From Chara braunii (taxonomy: Eukaryota; Streptophyta; Charophyceae; Charales; Characeae): a DNA stretch of 27,312 nucleotides. The translations under genes and the position numbers were made by a program. Under the pieces are notes generated by a model. The model was not told where the DNA came from. It ran no database searches and was given only the letters and a program-made list of their open reading frames with translations. Each line of letters begins with the position of its first letter. Within the stretch, counting starts at the first letter, position 1. Shown here in pieces: positions 8,751 to 18,589 of the stretch. The stretch spans positions 854,162-881,473 of the forward strand of contig BFEA01000174.1 of assembly GCA_003427395.1 (NCBI GenBank), written 5' to 3'.

Positions 8751-10290
8751 CGCAAAAATAAAGAAAGGAAAATTATTTTGCAGTGTTCGGGGGTTGGGGT
8801 TTCTGAGGATCTCGTTGGGGGGGGGAATCTACAAAATGGTCTGGGTGAGAGTCTTGAAGCAGGTCTTGAAGTGAGTCCAGGTACAAAATGCTGATGATAA
8901 ACTAGTCTTCAGCAGGCTTGCGACGCGTAGTAGCGAGGGTTCCTGCTTGAAAGAAGAGGTGTAGCAGTCCAATAGATGAAGGCCCAAGTGCAAGGGTGCA
9001 TCCTGTACGTGGTGTCGGAGGGCGTGGTGTCCCGGCCCTCCTTTGTGTGCCCAGCTCCTGCTCAGTACCAGTGCCCCTCTTGGACACCTATGGCTCGTCG
9101 GGTTGTTCCCGAACCTCCGTGGCTCTTTTTGTATACTCGGGTTGTGCCCGGCTACGGACCAGTCCAATAGGGGTCCACCTTAGCAAAAGGTTGGGGGTGC
9201 GCCATTGGGCTTTCCATTGGTCCACGCAAGCTCGACACCCTGCTGTACAGCAGAGCACTACCGGCCTAAGGCCGTGGTAGCCGCCGGGCTCGCCCAGGGA
9301 TGCGAAGGCCGAGGGACTAGCTCGGTCTTTTCTACTGTGCGCCGGGTCCCCTAGTCGGGTTATGAGCTGGATGCAAAAACGGGGATTAAAGATAAGAAAA
9401 GGAGGAAGGAAATAAAAGTGAAAGGAAGTCTTGCTTCAGAGATGTGCACCGATCTGGACCCTCGCCCTATTTTGGGATGATCTAGCGATTTCAGGCCGTT
9501 GTGGCGTTATAATTTCCCTTCCTTTTCTTGCTCTGATTATTATTATTATTATTAATTTTTATTAGTCGATTCTTCAGAGCTTGTTTTCTTTCGGCTCATC
9601 GTCGCTTCGCGGGAAGGAGTAAACAGTTCGATTACGAACTCTGATTGCGACTCTATGGCCTAGATCGGCCCGACTCTTTGTATATCTCCCTGTGGCGGGT
9701 CTGTCCGACTGAGCACCTCGCGATGGAGCCCCAAAAGAGGGGCAACCTGCGGCCGCCTTGGTAGGAGGCTTATCACCCCCCGTGGAAGGTCATAAGCCCC
9801 CTCCTTGCCATTGGACACAGGTACCCAATGAAAGTAGGCCGACGACGCATTTTGAAGGGAGAAGCGTGCCAGTCGGCATCCCGTTATGGGATCACTGCGT
9901 CAAGCCAGCGGTCACTTCACGTCTGAGGCGAGGTGGCTGGTGACGGGTAGCTGGAACTGACGCAGTGACCGTTGGTGTTATGTTTCGCACCCTCCCTTCT
10001 CTGTTTATTTTACCTTATTTTATTAACTTCAAAATTTATGGGATATTGAAACACAGAAAGTTATTTTGGGCCCCTCGCTCAGAACACAGGGATCGCGGTG
10101 GGCAGCGACCCTATAAAAAGAGAGGGAGGCGAGTCTTTGGCCGCGAATGCACAGGCGACTTTGTTATGCTAGGTACAGGCAAGCTGAGGCACGAGGGCTA
10201 AGTGGCGAGAGGAGTGTGCGGTAATTCGTCTATATGCCTATGCTCGTGCTCTAAGTGTTCAACTGTGGCTATTTCGGGAACTGCAATCTG
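8751..10290. other. Unassigned stretch with a microsatellite and a TATA-like box
   Basis: No gene is supported. An (ATT)n microsatellite lies at about 9535-9557. A TATAAAA box lies at 10112-10118 (GACCCTATAAAAAGAG). CTGCA near 10284 is followed by TGGTGACGAGAACTG, which could be an LTR end plus primer-binding site, but no partner LTR was found. Short ORFs here have no recognisable domain. Confidence 0.35.
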
Positions 10291-10319
10291 GTGACGAGAA
10301 CTGTTCTCAGAGGCTCACT

Positions 10320-10637
10320 ATGGTGCGCAACACTGGGCTACACGACTATAGTCCAAGGTACCTCCAGTATCTCTGGAGGTGGGAACGGATGTCGGGGGAT
10401 GGTCCCGTCGTGACGACTATTTTGGACTATAGCCGTTGTAACCAGGAGGCGAGGCAAAAGGTGAACGTCGAAGGGGGAAAAAAAGAAGAGATGAGGGTAG
10501 ACCAGGGTTTGCAGTTAGCGATTACGAAGACCAAGGACCGGGCTGAGAGGAGGTGCAGGAGAGACCGGGTGACAGATGAACTGAAGGTGACCATTTCTTA
10601 CCTAGAAGCAGAGACTTCCACAGACACAGGACCGTGA
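10320..10637 (+). other. Unrecognised ORF, doubtful
   Basis: An open frame of 105 codons starts at an ATG (10320). Its second half is highly charged (KKEEMRVDQG, then AERRCRRDRVTDELKV). A second frame stays open downstream with an acidic stretch (DSEVESEANDLEAETQSWHG) to about 10782, so one frameshift could join them. I recognise no family. The first third overlaps the nested inverted repeat at 10342-10436, which argues against simple coding. It might be the start of a degenerate retroelement protein, but evidence is weak. Confidence 0.15.
10342..10436. other. Nested inverted repeat (cruciform-like)
   Basis: The outer arms are ACGACTATAGTCCAA (10342-10356) and TTGGACTATAGCCGT (10422-10436), which pair at 14 of 15 positions. 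Inside is a perfect 8-bp hairpin, ACCTCCAG (10360-10367), loop TATCT, CTGGAGGT (10373-10380). A smaller GTCG-TGA-CGAC hairpin lies near 10407-10417. Together they predict a multi-branched fold if transcribed. Confidence 0.8.
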
Positions 10638-10639
10638 CT

Positions 10640-13123
10640 CAGAGGTAGAGAGCGAGGCCAACGATCTGGAGGCAGAGACCCAGTCCTGGCATGGACTGGA
10701 CCAGATCCACAGGAATCACCCGAAGGCAGGGACTGTGGAGGATGGCCCAAAGGCCAGCTCGACCCAGCGTCGAAGCGCGCAGTAAGGCTGCGAGGTAGTT
10801 ACACGTGGGTAGTCTACTCCAGGGGCTGTCTCGAGCTCGAAGGGGAGAGGGGGCAAGAAGAAGGTCAAAGCTCATGAGTAAGTGACGTCAACATCGCTCG
10901 GCGAGTGCCGCGAGATCTCCACGCTCGCAGGGTCCGGGCAGTCGAGCTGGGATGGTCAGGCTACCCTTAGACCCTGGTAAAGGAGCAGCCGCGGGGGAGT
11001 GTGAGCGGTACGGGTGATACGAGTGCCAATATTATGCGGGAGTTGGATCCTCCGGTGATGGTTTTGGGTGAATAGTTGTTGACGTCACTAGCCTTGAGTG
11101 TCCCCCCCCCCTCTCGCCTTCTTCCTTCTCTTCTCCTCTCAATTCCTTCAAGAGCGAATGTAACGATCAATGTCGCTTCTAGCCTCACTCTCACGTTTAT
11201 AATCGATGGCAATCAAGAGGGTGAAGACTATGAAGGGACGGGCATCAGAGCGAGATTGGTTGAGTGTCGGAAGGGAGAGAGAGGAGAGTCCTGCAGTGTG
11301 CAAAAAGAAGAGAGGTGAGTGGAGTCTGCATGATAGTATCCGTTCGTGTGAGTGAGGGCAGAAGCGGGTGAAGCGGGGCCGGCGCTAAGCAAGAGACCTT
11401 GGACGGCGACAAGGAGGGAATAAGTTTGGATGTCGTGAGCGAGAGCGTGCAGGTAAGTAGTCGAGGTTGAAGTCAGCCGCCTCGTGAAATACTGGCTTAC
11501 TGCAGGTGTAGAGAAAGTTTAGAGTGAACATGGACGCTTCCCAATTGTCGCTGATGCTACCCTGTCGCTGATTCTTGCGTGCCTCTCTAAAGACAAAGCC
11601 CTCGACTTCGACACGGGATCGGTTAGAACTGACAAAAAAAAAGGGGGGAAAAGGTTATACTCTCTACTACGCTCGTGATAAACGAGTGATGACAGACGCG
11701 AGTCTTGGCATGGTTGTTGGTGTCAGCGATAACCAAGCGCGTCTATGGTAATAACTGCGCGTGAAGATAATTTGTCGTAATCCCTTGCCATCAGAGTGCA
11801 TGGGCAAGTGTAGAGCAAGCTCAAGGAAGAACTGGTTGGCAACATCTTTAACTAGCCGCGTGACTGTGGGCGAGAGCGTTGCGTTCGTGAAGAAACTACG
11901 AGTCGTGGTATAGTGATCCTAAGTCGTGCATGCGTTGAAGGCATTCGTGAGAGATGAAGTCGAAGTGTGTGAATGCTTGGTGTATCTCTTTTGCTGATGT
12001 CATCAAGCCTCCTGTTCTTGCCATGATACTTGTCCACACCTGGTCAGTCTTCATTTAATGGTGGGGAAGCCAATGTTTCGGGAGCTTCCTTGGTCGCAAC
12101 CAGTTTGGTTCCTATCTCGATGTGACGAAAGTGAGATTTTAAGGGAGAGATAAGGCATTAGTGCAATAATATCGGCCTCGACTCATGGCGAGTAAGGTTA
12201 AAAAAGCTATGTTTGACAGATAGACGGGTTTGACTCTCTAACTCCTGATCGCATCTGGTTATACTCATGTTAGTTGAGAGGAAATGTAACATAAGATCAT
12301 TTGGCCCAAGGCTCAGCGAAGTCTGACCGATGAACTTTATCAAGAGGCTTCAGCGAGTGTTCCTAGTGATATGTGATTGGATCAACCAGATAAGAGTCCG
12401 CTTTTCCTTGATCCAACATTGTTGTTTTTGCGCGCTTATTTTATGTTTTGTCACGATACAAGAATTGGCTGATCTTAATTGTTCCTTTCCGCTATATTAT
12501 TAAATTTTCTTAATTATTGGTTCTCATTTCCTTTTGATGATTCACGTGGGCCTTCTCTTTGGACAGGAGTCACTGACACAACATTTTGATTGAGGTCGGC
12601 GAACTTAATGATATGCGCTGGTTTTCCATGTGCATACTCATCAAGCTTTAGCCAACTAATCGGAGAGTTGTATCAGACTGGCGTCTCATCTTGGAGAAAG
12701 AGATGACCCTGTGGTAAGAGAGAAGCACTCAGATTGTGTTTTCTAATCCACGGGTGTCATCTTATGGGCGGGAAGAAGTCTTTCATAAGGAAAGTGGCGT
12801 ATCTTCTCGCCAAACTTTTACTCGATGGGGACTAATCCCTGCGCTCGCTTTTACCAGGCCCTCATAAGAGGAGGACTGACTTTGTTGGGAAGGATCACCG
12901 AGGGTGGTTGGCCACGCTTAAACACAGTGTTTTTGGTTCCCCTATGGTAAACGAAGAAAAGGCTTGATGTTTCAGTTTCCGCACGACCTTTGACCCTAGT
13001 CTTATCAACGATCGTGACGGGTCTCTGCCCTTCAAGAGTGGTGACGAGGTTTGTGCTAGTCTGAAAAAGTGTGTGATCTCCGCCATGCTTGATATATCGT
13101 GCAGAACTCAGAGCAGAAAATAC

Positions 13124-13155
<32 letters not shown>

Positions 13156-14947
13156 ACACGGATGACTACGGTAGCTTAATTGAACCTTCAGTGCGCTCAG
13201 TGTTTTGGCTTGCTTATCAGCGCTTCTGAATGGTGCTCACACATTTCCGCAAAATTGCACAGAAATTAACATCTACCCGCCTCTTTTTATTCCATTTTTT
13301 TTGTTTTCATTCGTTCCTGCCCATATCCGTTCTATTTTTTTTGCCTCCCTTACTGGATTAATCCCTGGGGAGGCCCCCCCCCCCCCTACCCCCCCCCGAC
13401 GCATCAAGAGTGATGCTCGGGTGGTTGAGTTATTTGACCATTACACATCTAGGTAACTATTTGGGTTTGATTATGCAGAAAACGGTATTGGCCTGAAACT
13501 TGTTTGAACATCACGACGCGCTAAGTGTTTGGAGAATCAGGACTACGTGTTCTGTGCAGTACAGGAGTGTTGTATCTCTCGCTGTATGTCGTGCGGGACA
13601 CATGGTGGTACTCGGTGTTGTACACATACAATTTTGGTCCTTTTTCGAAATGAATGTGCTCACTCTTAGCAGCACTCAGTATTGCATAAAGACAAAACTG
13701 CGCTCAACATGACAAATGGGTGGAGCCTCATGATCTGTAGCGGCAAACCTCGGGAGGTATTGTGATCAACTACACTTGGGAAGGCCCGTCCTTCTGCTTT
13801 CTTACCTTAAATGCCAGAAATGAGACCTGACAGTTCATAGTGGATTTAAACCAGTGACCCTTAGTCCGTCAATGGACTGTCACAAAATGGAAAGTTCATT
13901 CTGACTCGCCAGATCATGCTCATTAGAGCAGGCCAGTGCCTTGAGCCGAGTGACGCTAATGAGTCGGCATAAGTGAACCATACCTACGAGTTGAGACAAT
14001 CGGGACTTTGAGTCTGGACTTGAGTCAACATATTTAAAATCCTGCAGAAGTTGGGCTCAAGTTACAAGTGATCCTTGGCCTGGTTGTGTTAGGAAATGCT
14101 CGCATGAATGGGATCCAAGGGGGCGAGACTTAGCGGTAAGAACAAACAAGGATCTTATTTTGAGCTACTGCGTTGACAACAGATAATTTACCTATTCAGG
14201 CTTACCCAACCCGGCTCGACTAGGACCTGAAGTATGGATCATTTCCTCGGTGTCTGTCTTAGCAGATGGAACTGAACGCTGACCTCGAAACAGCGCGATT
14301 GGAAGACAAACCTGCCTTGATCCAATGAGTACCAAAGCTTAGGGCCCCTATACTGGGCAAAAGCAGCCTGCCTCTGGACCACACTGCGTTGTTACTCAAC
14401 ACGTGAGTTAATTCAATAAAACTTAGGGTTGAATCTGCATGAGAGCGATCACTGGTGGCACTTTTATTTCTCATATGGACGGAAGTAATACTCTACCTGA
14501 ACTCCGTACCATACGGGATCGGAGGTTGTCTACTCTGTGCCAAGCTTGAGAGCAAGTTTCCGATCTTGGTGCCTGCAGAACTGAGATCAATAACGATTGG
14601 GTTTTAGTCATGATCCCCATGGCGTATGAGTTAACTGTCACGCGACTTGACTTGGTCTCGCTCACTAGCACCTCGGTAATAGACTGTTGGTGAGTGTTAT
14701 GATCGGAGGCAAAACTCTGCAGCTTATACTACGAAGCAGCGAGTAAAGGGACCACCCGAGACTGAACTTCTCATATCATGAGAGGACAGTATAATAGGAC
14801 TTTATAAAGTAATGAAGAGCAGGAACAGCCCAAGGTGTGAAGTTTAGCAAGTCGGGAGATTGAAGTATGCTTTCTACCCCTACGACTATGACGGCGGCTC
14901 AAACATTTGAAACATCTTCCGTGATTCTCCGTCTAAGTGTTCAGTGA
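10640..14947. other. Unassigned 4.3 kb, no gene recognised
   Basis: Only short ORFs without recognisable domains occur on either strand. The base content is balanced and unlike the C/T-rich block at 2.3-6 kb. Features seen are a C tract at 11102-11111, an A/G run near 11632-11655 and the long C tracts at 13125-13155 and 13374-13397. It may be degenerate transposon or intergenic DNA. I found no LTR pair, terminal inverted repeat or domain to assign it. Confidence 0.4.
13125..13155. repeat. Poly-C tract (31 C)
   Basis: An uninterrupted run of 31 C follows AGAAAATACT. Lesser C tracts lie at 13374-13386 (13 C) and 13389-13397 (9 C). The complementary G runs could form quadruplexes and the C strand an i-motif. 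Run lengths in draft assemblies are unreliable. Confidence 0.9.
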
Positions 14948-15418
14948 TCCAATCAATTTCTTAGACCAAGCAAACCAGCGAATTATCATTTATCTTCAAC
15001 AAAGCAGTTAATTGGTAACCACCCTGTGTTGGCCTTTATCTGCCACATGCTGAGCCAGCATTCTGCATATCAAAGATCAGTAACATACGAGTTATTTCCA
15101 GCAGCCCCAACAGTACATGAATGCAGTGCAATCATCTCGAAGGTGATGGGCCTCTGTAGGGGGATGGGAAGCGGGGATACAGTGAGACTTACCTGCTCAT
15201 TACACCGGGGCAGGACCGAGGGCTGGGAAGAAAGAGTGGCACAGGCCCTTCGTCGTCAAACAAGGTTCATGATGGAACACGCACTGACGCTGGTGAAAGA
15301 TCAGACAATGATTGAATACACCTACTACATTCATGGAGCTGACGGAAGACTGCATAACACCCTCTCATCAGTAGGATCTGTTGAGGAAGCACGGAGGGTT
15401 GTAGCTGGTGATCAGTAA
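14948..15418 (+). CDS. ORF D, unknown protein
   Basis: The frame is open from 14948 to a TAA at 15416-15418 (156 codons), but there is no ATG near its left end. The first in-frame ATG lies in CHMLSQHSA, about 34 codons in, so it may be a 3' exon or a broken gene. The product contains TVHECSAIISKVMGLCRGM, an arginine-rich segment (ERVAQALRRQTRFMMEH) and a C-terminal TYYIHGADGRLHN...SVEEARRVV region. There is no signal peptide or clear membrane segment. I recognise no family and see no convincing match to ORFs A-C, although it lies just upstream of A on the same strand. Coding is plausible from length and balanced residue use. Confidence 0.35.
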   Translation, partial: SNQFLRPSKPANYHLSSTKQLIGNHPVLAFICHMLSQHSAYQRSVTYELFPAAPTVHECSAIISKVMGLCRGMGSGDTVRLTCSLHRGRTEGWEERVAQALRRQTRFMMEHALTLVKDQTMIEYTYYIHGADGRLHNTLSSVGSVEEARRVVAGDQ

Positions 15419-15568
15419 GGGAATTTAATCATCAATTCCAAGAGAGACGAACATGCATCAAACAAAAACAGATTAAAGAGGACGAACCAGAATCAGAGAG
15501 AGGTCACTTCTGGATACACGGTACATCATCAGAGCACAAGCAGCAATCGAATCAGCCAGTAAACCTGA

Positions 15569-15967
15569 GAAAGGCAGACGAGCAGCAACTATCCCACACA
15601 TGAGTACAGTACATTCATTCCCGGTTATGAGTCGGTATTGACCAATCTCAACCAGATCGCACTCAAGGAGGCAATTCAGTATCATTATGTAAGTGCAACC
15701 TGTTTTAGGAAAGAAAATCTGACAATCTTCGTTGTCCTCACCAGTTTTGCAGAAGGTACCATCTATGATCTGAAACCCCATCTAAAGAAAGGCAAAGAGG
15801 CTCATGAGCACTTCAACCTAGTCTGGATTTCAGGAGCTAGCTATCTCGAGCAGAGAGAACGTGAGCTTGATGAGACTGGAACAAAGCTGATCCGCAGCTT
15901 TGGGCCCAAGCCCTACGTTGACTATCCCAGACTTCCAGTTCCCTTCCTTCTCACAGGCGGTTCTTGA
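15569..15967 (+). pseudogene. ORF A, member of the A/B/C family, cut at its 3' end
   Basis: The frame is open from 15569 (after a TGA at 15566) to the TGA at 15965-15967 and has no in-frame ATG at its left end, so it is an exon or a relic. From LTNLNQIALK onward, 52 residues align without gaps to ORF B with 21 identities by my count. The best block is TIFVVLTSFAEGTIYDLKP followed by HLKKG. The C-terminal PRLPVPFL aligns with ILIPPIP in B and GFPAPPLP in C. B and C continue for about 30 residues past this point, whereas A ends six residues later. Its stop codon coincides with the first bases of the LTR-like repeat, so the repeat's arrival probably truncated it. Confidence 0.55.
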
Positions 15968-17079
15968 GGATTGAGCCCTCAAGTAGGGGCCTTGCCATGA
16001 TGTACATATTCTGGGCTAAGGCCCAACAAGCCTAGTGCCCACCCTAAGTGAAGGCGGGCCAGCAAATCAACAAGAGCCCTCTGTGCAAACATTTCCCGAA
16101 GTGGGGTTCATACAGTTGCAGCATGCCAGTTGGTTGGAGTGCACCGAGTCTCGACTTTCAGCAAATGCTGAAAACCCAGGGCCTCAGAGTTAGTTAGGCC
16201 CTGGGTGCTTGAACGGGAGGCCGACAATGCATGCTGGGTATAGAGGCCGAAAATGCCAAAGGGAAATCGGCCCACTATCTGAATCTGGCCGCAGGCCTTG
16301 ATGAAAAAGGCGCAACTGCATTGCCCCGGGCCTCAACTGTATCGGGCTGGGTTCAGCCACTGGGGCCCAGTCGCAGGCTGAAGGGAAGCCGCCCACACGC
16401 AGCACTGGCATATAGGCAAGCAGGGCGAGTGGGCATGGATCTTGGCCAATGCGAGCATTGCCGACACGCTGCGCGAATGCGAGCTGCTGCTGCGCTGCTG
16501 CACTGCGCTGGGATGAGGTGCAAGGCAGGCAGGCGCTAGGCGGTAGGGCGCTACCTGTGCATAGTCCGCTGGCGGACATAGCCGGGCTGCATGGGGCGCA
16601 GGGGAGGTGAGGGCGAAGGTGGTTCTTCAGAGGTGAAGGGCGCTGTGTGGGTACAAGGGAGAGTGTGGGTGAAGAGGACACGTACCTGGTGGAGGTGGAG
16701 GTCAGCATTGGTGTTGACATCATCACTCGCTGGTAATCAAGTTGTCTGGTTGCTTTCATTGCTGTAGTTGTAGGCTAGGCTATAGAGTAGATAGGGCGCC
16801 TAGCACCATTCATAAGAGAGAGCTACAGTGGGTTATGCTGTTGGTGTTGCCCTGTTGGGCATGGACATTGACTCACGATTCTTCTGTATCATTCTCAATT
16901 GGATGGTTACTCGGTTCCATTGTGCTATCTGGACATTGACTCACGATTCTTCTGTATCATTCTCAATTGGATGGTTACTCGGTTCCATTGTGCTATCTGC
17001 TTTGGCTTTGACTACTTGGACTTCAGTGTGATTTTGCATTCTGGATTTTTGTGCTTCGTCCATAATCATGTTCCTTCCA
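15965..17079 (+). mobile_element. LTR-like repeat, copy 1
   Basis: It is about 90% similar by eye to 19618-20647 over the whole length, with small indels. It begins TGAGGATTGAGCCCTCAAG and ends TTCCA just before CTTGGTAG. It carries a 68-bp internal duplication absent from copy 2. TG...CA ends, a length near 1 kb and a TTGGTA start just after the end fit an LTR next to a primer-binding site. Downstream of 17090 the sequence no longer resembles that after copy 2. The flanking pentamers (GTTCT, CTTGG) do not match, so this is not a clean solo-LTR insertion. Confidence 0.6.
16862..16997. repeat. Perfect 68-bp tandem duplication inside LTR-like copy 1
   Basis: Two adjacent identical 68-bp units (16862-16929 and 16930-16997) begin TGGACATTGACTCACGATTC and end GTGCTATC. 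The related repeat at 20500 onward has one unit. Perfect identity indicates a recent event or a possible assembly artefact. Confidence 0.97.
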
Positions 17080-17841
17080 CTTGGTAGAACTAGCCAAGAG
17101 GTATATCTTTCCTGCGATGATTGATTACGAGGCATTGACAGAACCATCAACCAAGGACGAGGGATTTTCTCTCAACCATATCTTCCTACTTTATGGAAGG
17201 ATTTTTGTGCTATGGGCGACTTTCGTATCATGAGACTTGGTCGGAAGTGCTCGGAACTTGCAGGGTTCAGGTGGCTCTACATCCAGAGACCACAAGCTCA
17301 GGGAGTACGAAGACTTGGCCGGAAGCACAAGAGACATGCAGCAAAATAAGAGATTGAGTGTGAGATTCAGAGGGATGAATGAGAACTCTTGACTAGTGCT
17401 GGTCGTGCTCTCTGCATGTGTACTCTCTGAGACTATTATGAGTTCTCATTCTTCCCTCATTTACCCTTGTCTTTGCTCGAGTCAGTCAGTCTTGTATGGA
17501 CTACATCGTTTTGCTTGGTGATCATGCTTTCTGATGATGTTGTCACAGTTCTCAAAGTTAGTAAATTGGCAAACTGATGCATGCATGACATATCAACATT
17601 TTGTGATTATTATTTGCATGATTCTTTGTTGTTCCGAATCAAAATAAAATATTCCTAAGATCGGGGACCGTCGAAGACTGTAATTGAAGGGTCTCGCTCG
17701 AAGTCGGACGCACACAACAGGAAGGGATTTGCTTTAATTAATTTATTTTATTTTATTTATTGCAAAAGCAAATAAATCCTGCGTGACAGCCTGTTGGCTT
17801 TCTAGTCGCCTGAAGGAGCCCGACTAGAAAAAAGTACGACA
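17080..17841 (+). other. Candidate LTR 3' part preceding a tRNA-Asp-type site
   Basis: No gene is supported in this stretch. Its right end shows LTR-like elements: an AATAAA polyadenylation-type signal at 17771-17776 and a 10-bp perfect hairpin, TTTCTAGTCG (17799-17808) with CGACTAGAAA (17821-17830). It ends in ACA at 17841 directly before the primer-binding site. A looser inverted repeat brackets the AT-rich core (CAACAGG 17715-17721 with CCTGTTG 17790-17796). The left boundary and a partner LTR were not found. Confidence 0.4.
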
Positions 17842-17845
17842 AAAA

Positions 17846-17863
17846 TGGCGCTGTTGCCGGGGA
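17846..17863 (+). other. Primer-binding site, tRNA-Asp type
   Basis: TGGCGCTGTTGCCGGGGA differs at one position from the complement of the 3' end of plant tRNA-Asp as I remember it. That site is used by several plant Ty3/gypsy lineages. It lies 4 nt after a CA that would end the LTR. A further stretch at 17884-17899 resembles the next part of the same tRNA complement. The site is also half of an 8-bp inverted repeat, TGTTGCCG (17852-17859) with CGGCAACA (17899-17906). Confidence 0.7.
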
Positions 17864-18186
17864 CATGAAAAATTTCCGTGTCCGGAACGAACCGGGGTCG
17901 GCAACAACTTTGAGCTTTGATTAGGCCATGAGAACTGTTGACAATGTTTGAATTCTCAGATTGACTCTGACATCTTGAGTGAGTCTTTATTTTATTGGAA
18001 GTTTTCAGTTGCTAACTGGGTCTCATCTCTGCATGTCTGAGGTACCACACTGGGCCAGAGGAGGAAACTGACATTACTTATTGGAGAGGGTCAGGCTTGA
18101 TCACAGGTATGCCTTATGAGCCCTTGATGTCCCTGAAGAACTGAGAAAGAAGAGAACGAGCCAGAGAGTAAGAGATTCCTTCAACA

Positions 18187-18579
18187 ATGCTAACTGCTGA
18201 ACCACTGAAAAAGCTCTCAAAATTTACTATTAAAGGGGTATTTCCCTATCAATATGAGCATTGTTGGGCTTACCACTCTCGCAGTTCGACCATCTGTGTA
18301 GTACTAACTCACTTCTTGGAAGGAAATATCTATGATATTCGGCCCTACGTCAAGAAGGGAAGCTGCAACGATGGTGAATCCTTTAATTGGTTATGGGAAA
18401 TTGTTGTTCAGTTTATCTACGACGAGAAGGCAGATCTAATCAAGCGAAAGAAGAAAGTGGAATGGGGGTTATTGCCTGTAACTTATGAGACAATTCTGAT
18501 TCCTCCTATTCCTGAGAGTTACTGTGACGGAAGTAATTGCTTGCCAATAATTAATAAGGTACTGAGATGGAAAAAATGA
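18187..18579 (+). CDS. ORF B, member of the A/B/C family, unknown function
   Basis: 130 codons from an ATG (an in-frame TAA at 18169 lies just upstream) to a TGA at 18577-18579. The conserved core is FPYQYEHCWAY, then TICVVLTHFLEGNIYDIRP, then YVKKG. An aromatic segment follows (ESFNWLWEIVVQF), then a Lys-rich patch (KRKKKVEW), a proline motif (IPPIP) and a basic tail. No signal peptide or membrane helix is evident. It starts about 320 nt downstream of the tRNA-Asp-type site and 11 nt before ORF C in another frame, so B and C probably share a transcript, perhaps as element-encoded proteins. I do not recognise the family. Gag-like or accessory roles are guesses. Confidence 0.55.
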   Translation: MLTAEPLKKLSKFTIKGVFPYQYEHCWAYHSRSSTICVVLTHFLEGNIYDIRPYVKKGSCNDGESFNWLWEIVVQFIYDEKADLIKRKKKVEWGLLPVTYETILIPPIPESYCDGSNCLPIINKVLRWKK

Positions 18580-18589
18580 GAACGCAGTC

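Noticed and set aside
12851-13159. A 102-codon minus-strand frame beginning with a poly-Gly run
   Set aside because: The Gly run is the 31-C tract read backwards; the rest has no recognisable domain.
15473-15781. A 102-codon minus-strand frame overlapping ORF A
   Set aside because: It is the shadow of ORF A; only the plus-strand frame shows similarity to ORFs B and C.
16190-16759. A 189-codon minus-strand frame (and a similar one at 19848-20291)
   Set aside because: Both lie inside the two LTR-like repeats on the opposite strand. The two versions share sequence because the DNA is repeated, but they carry indels that change frame.
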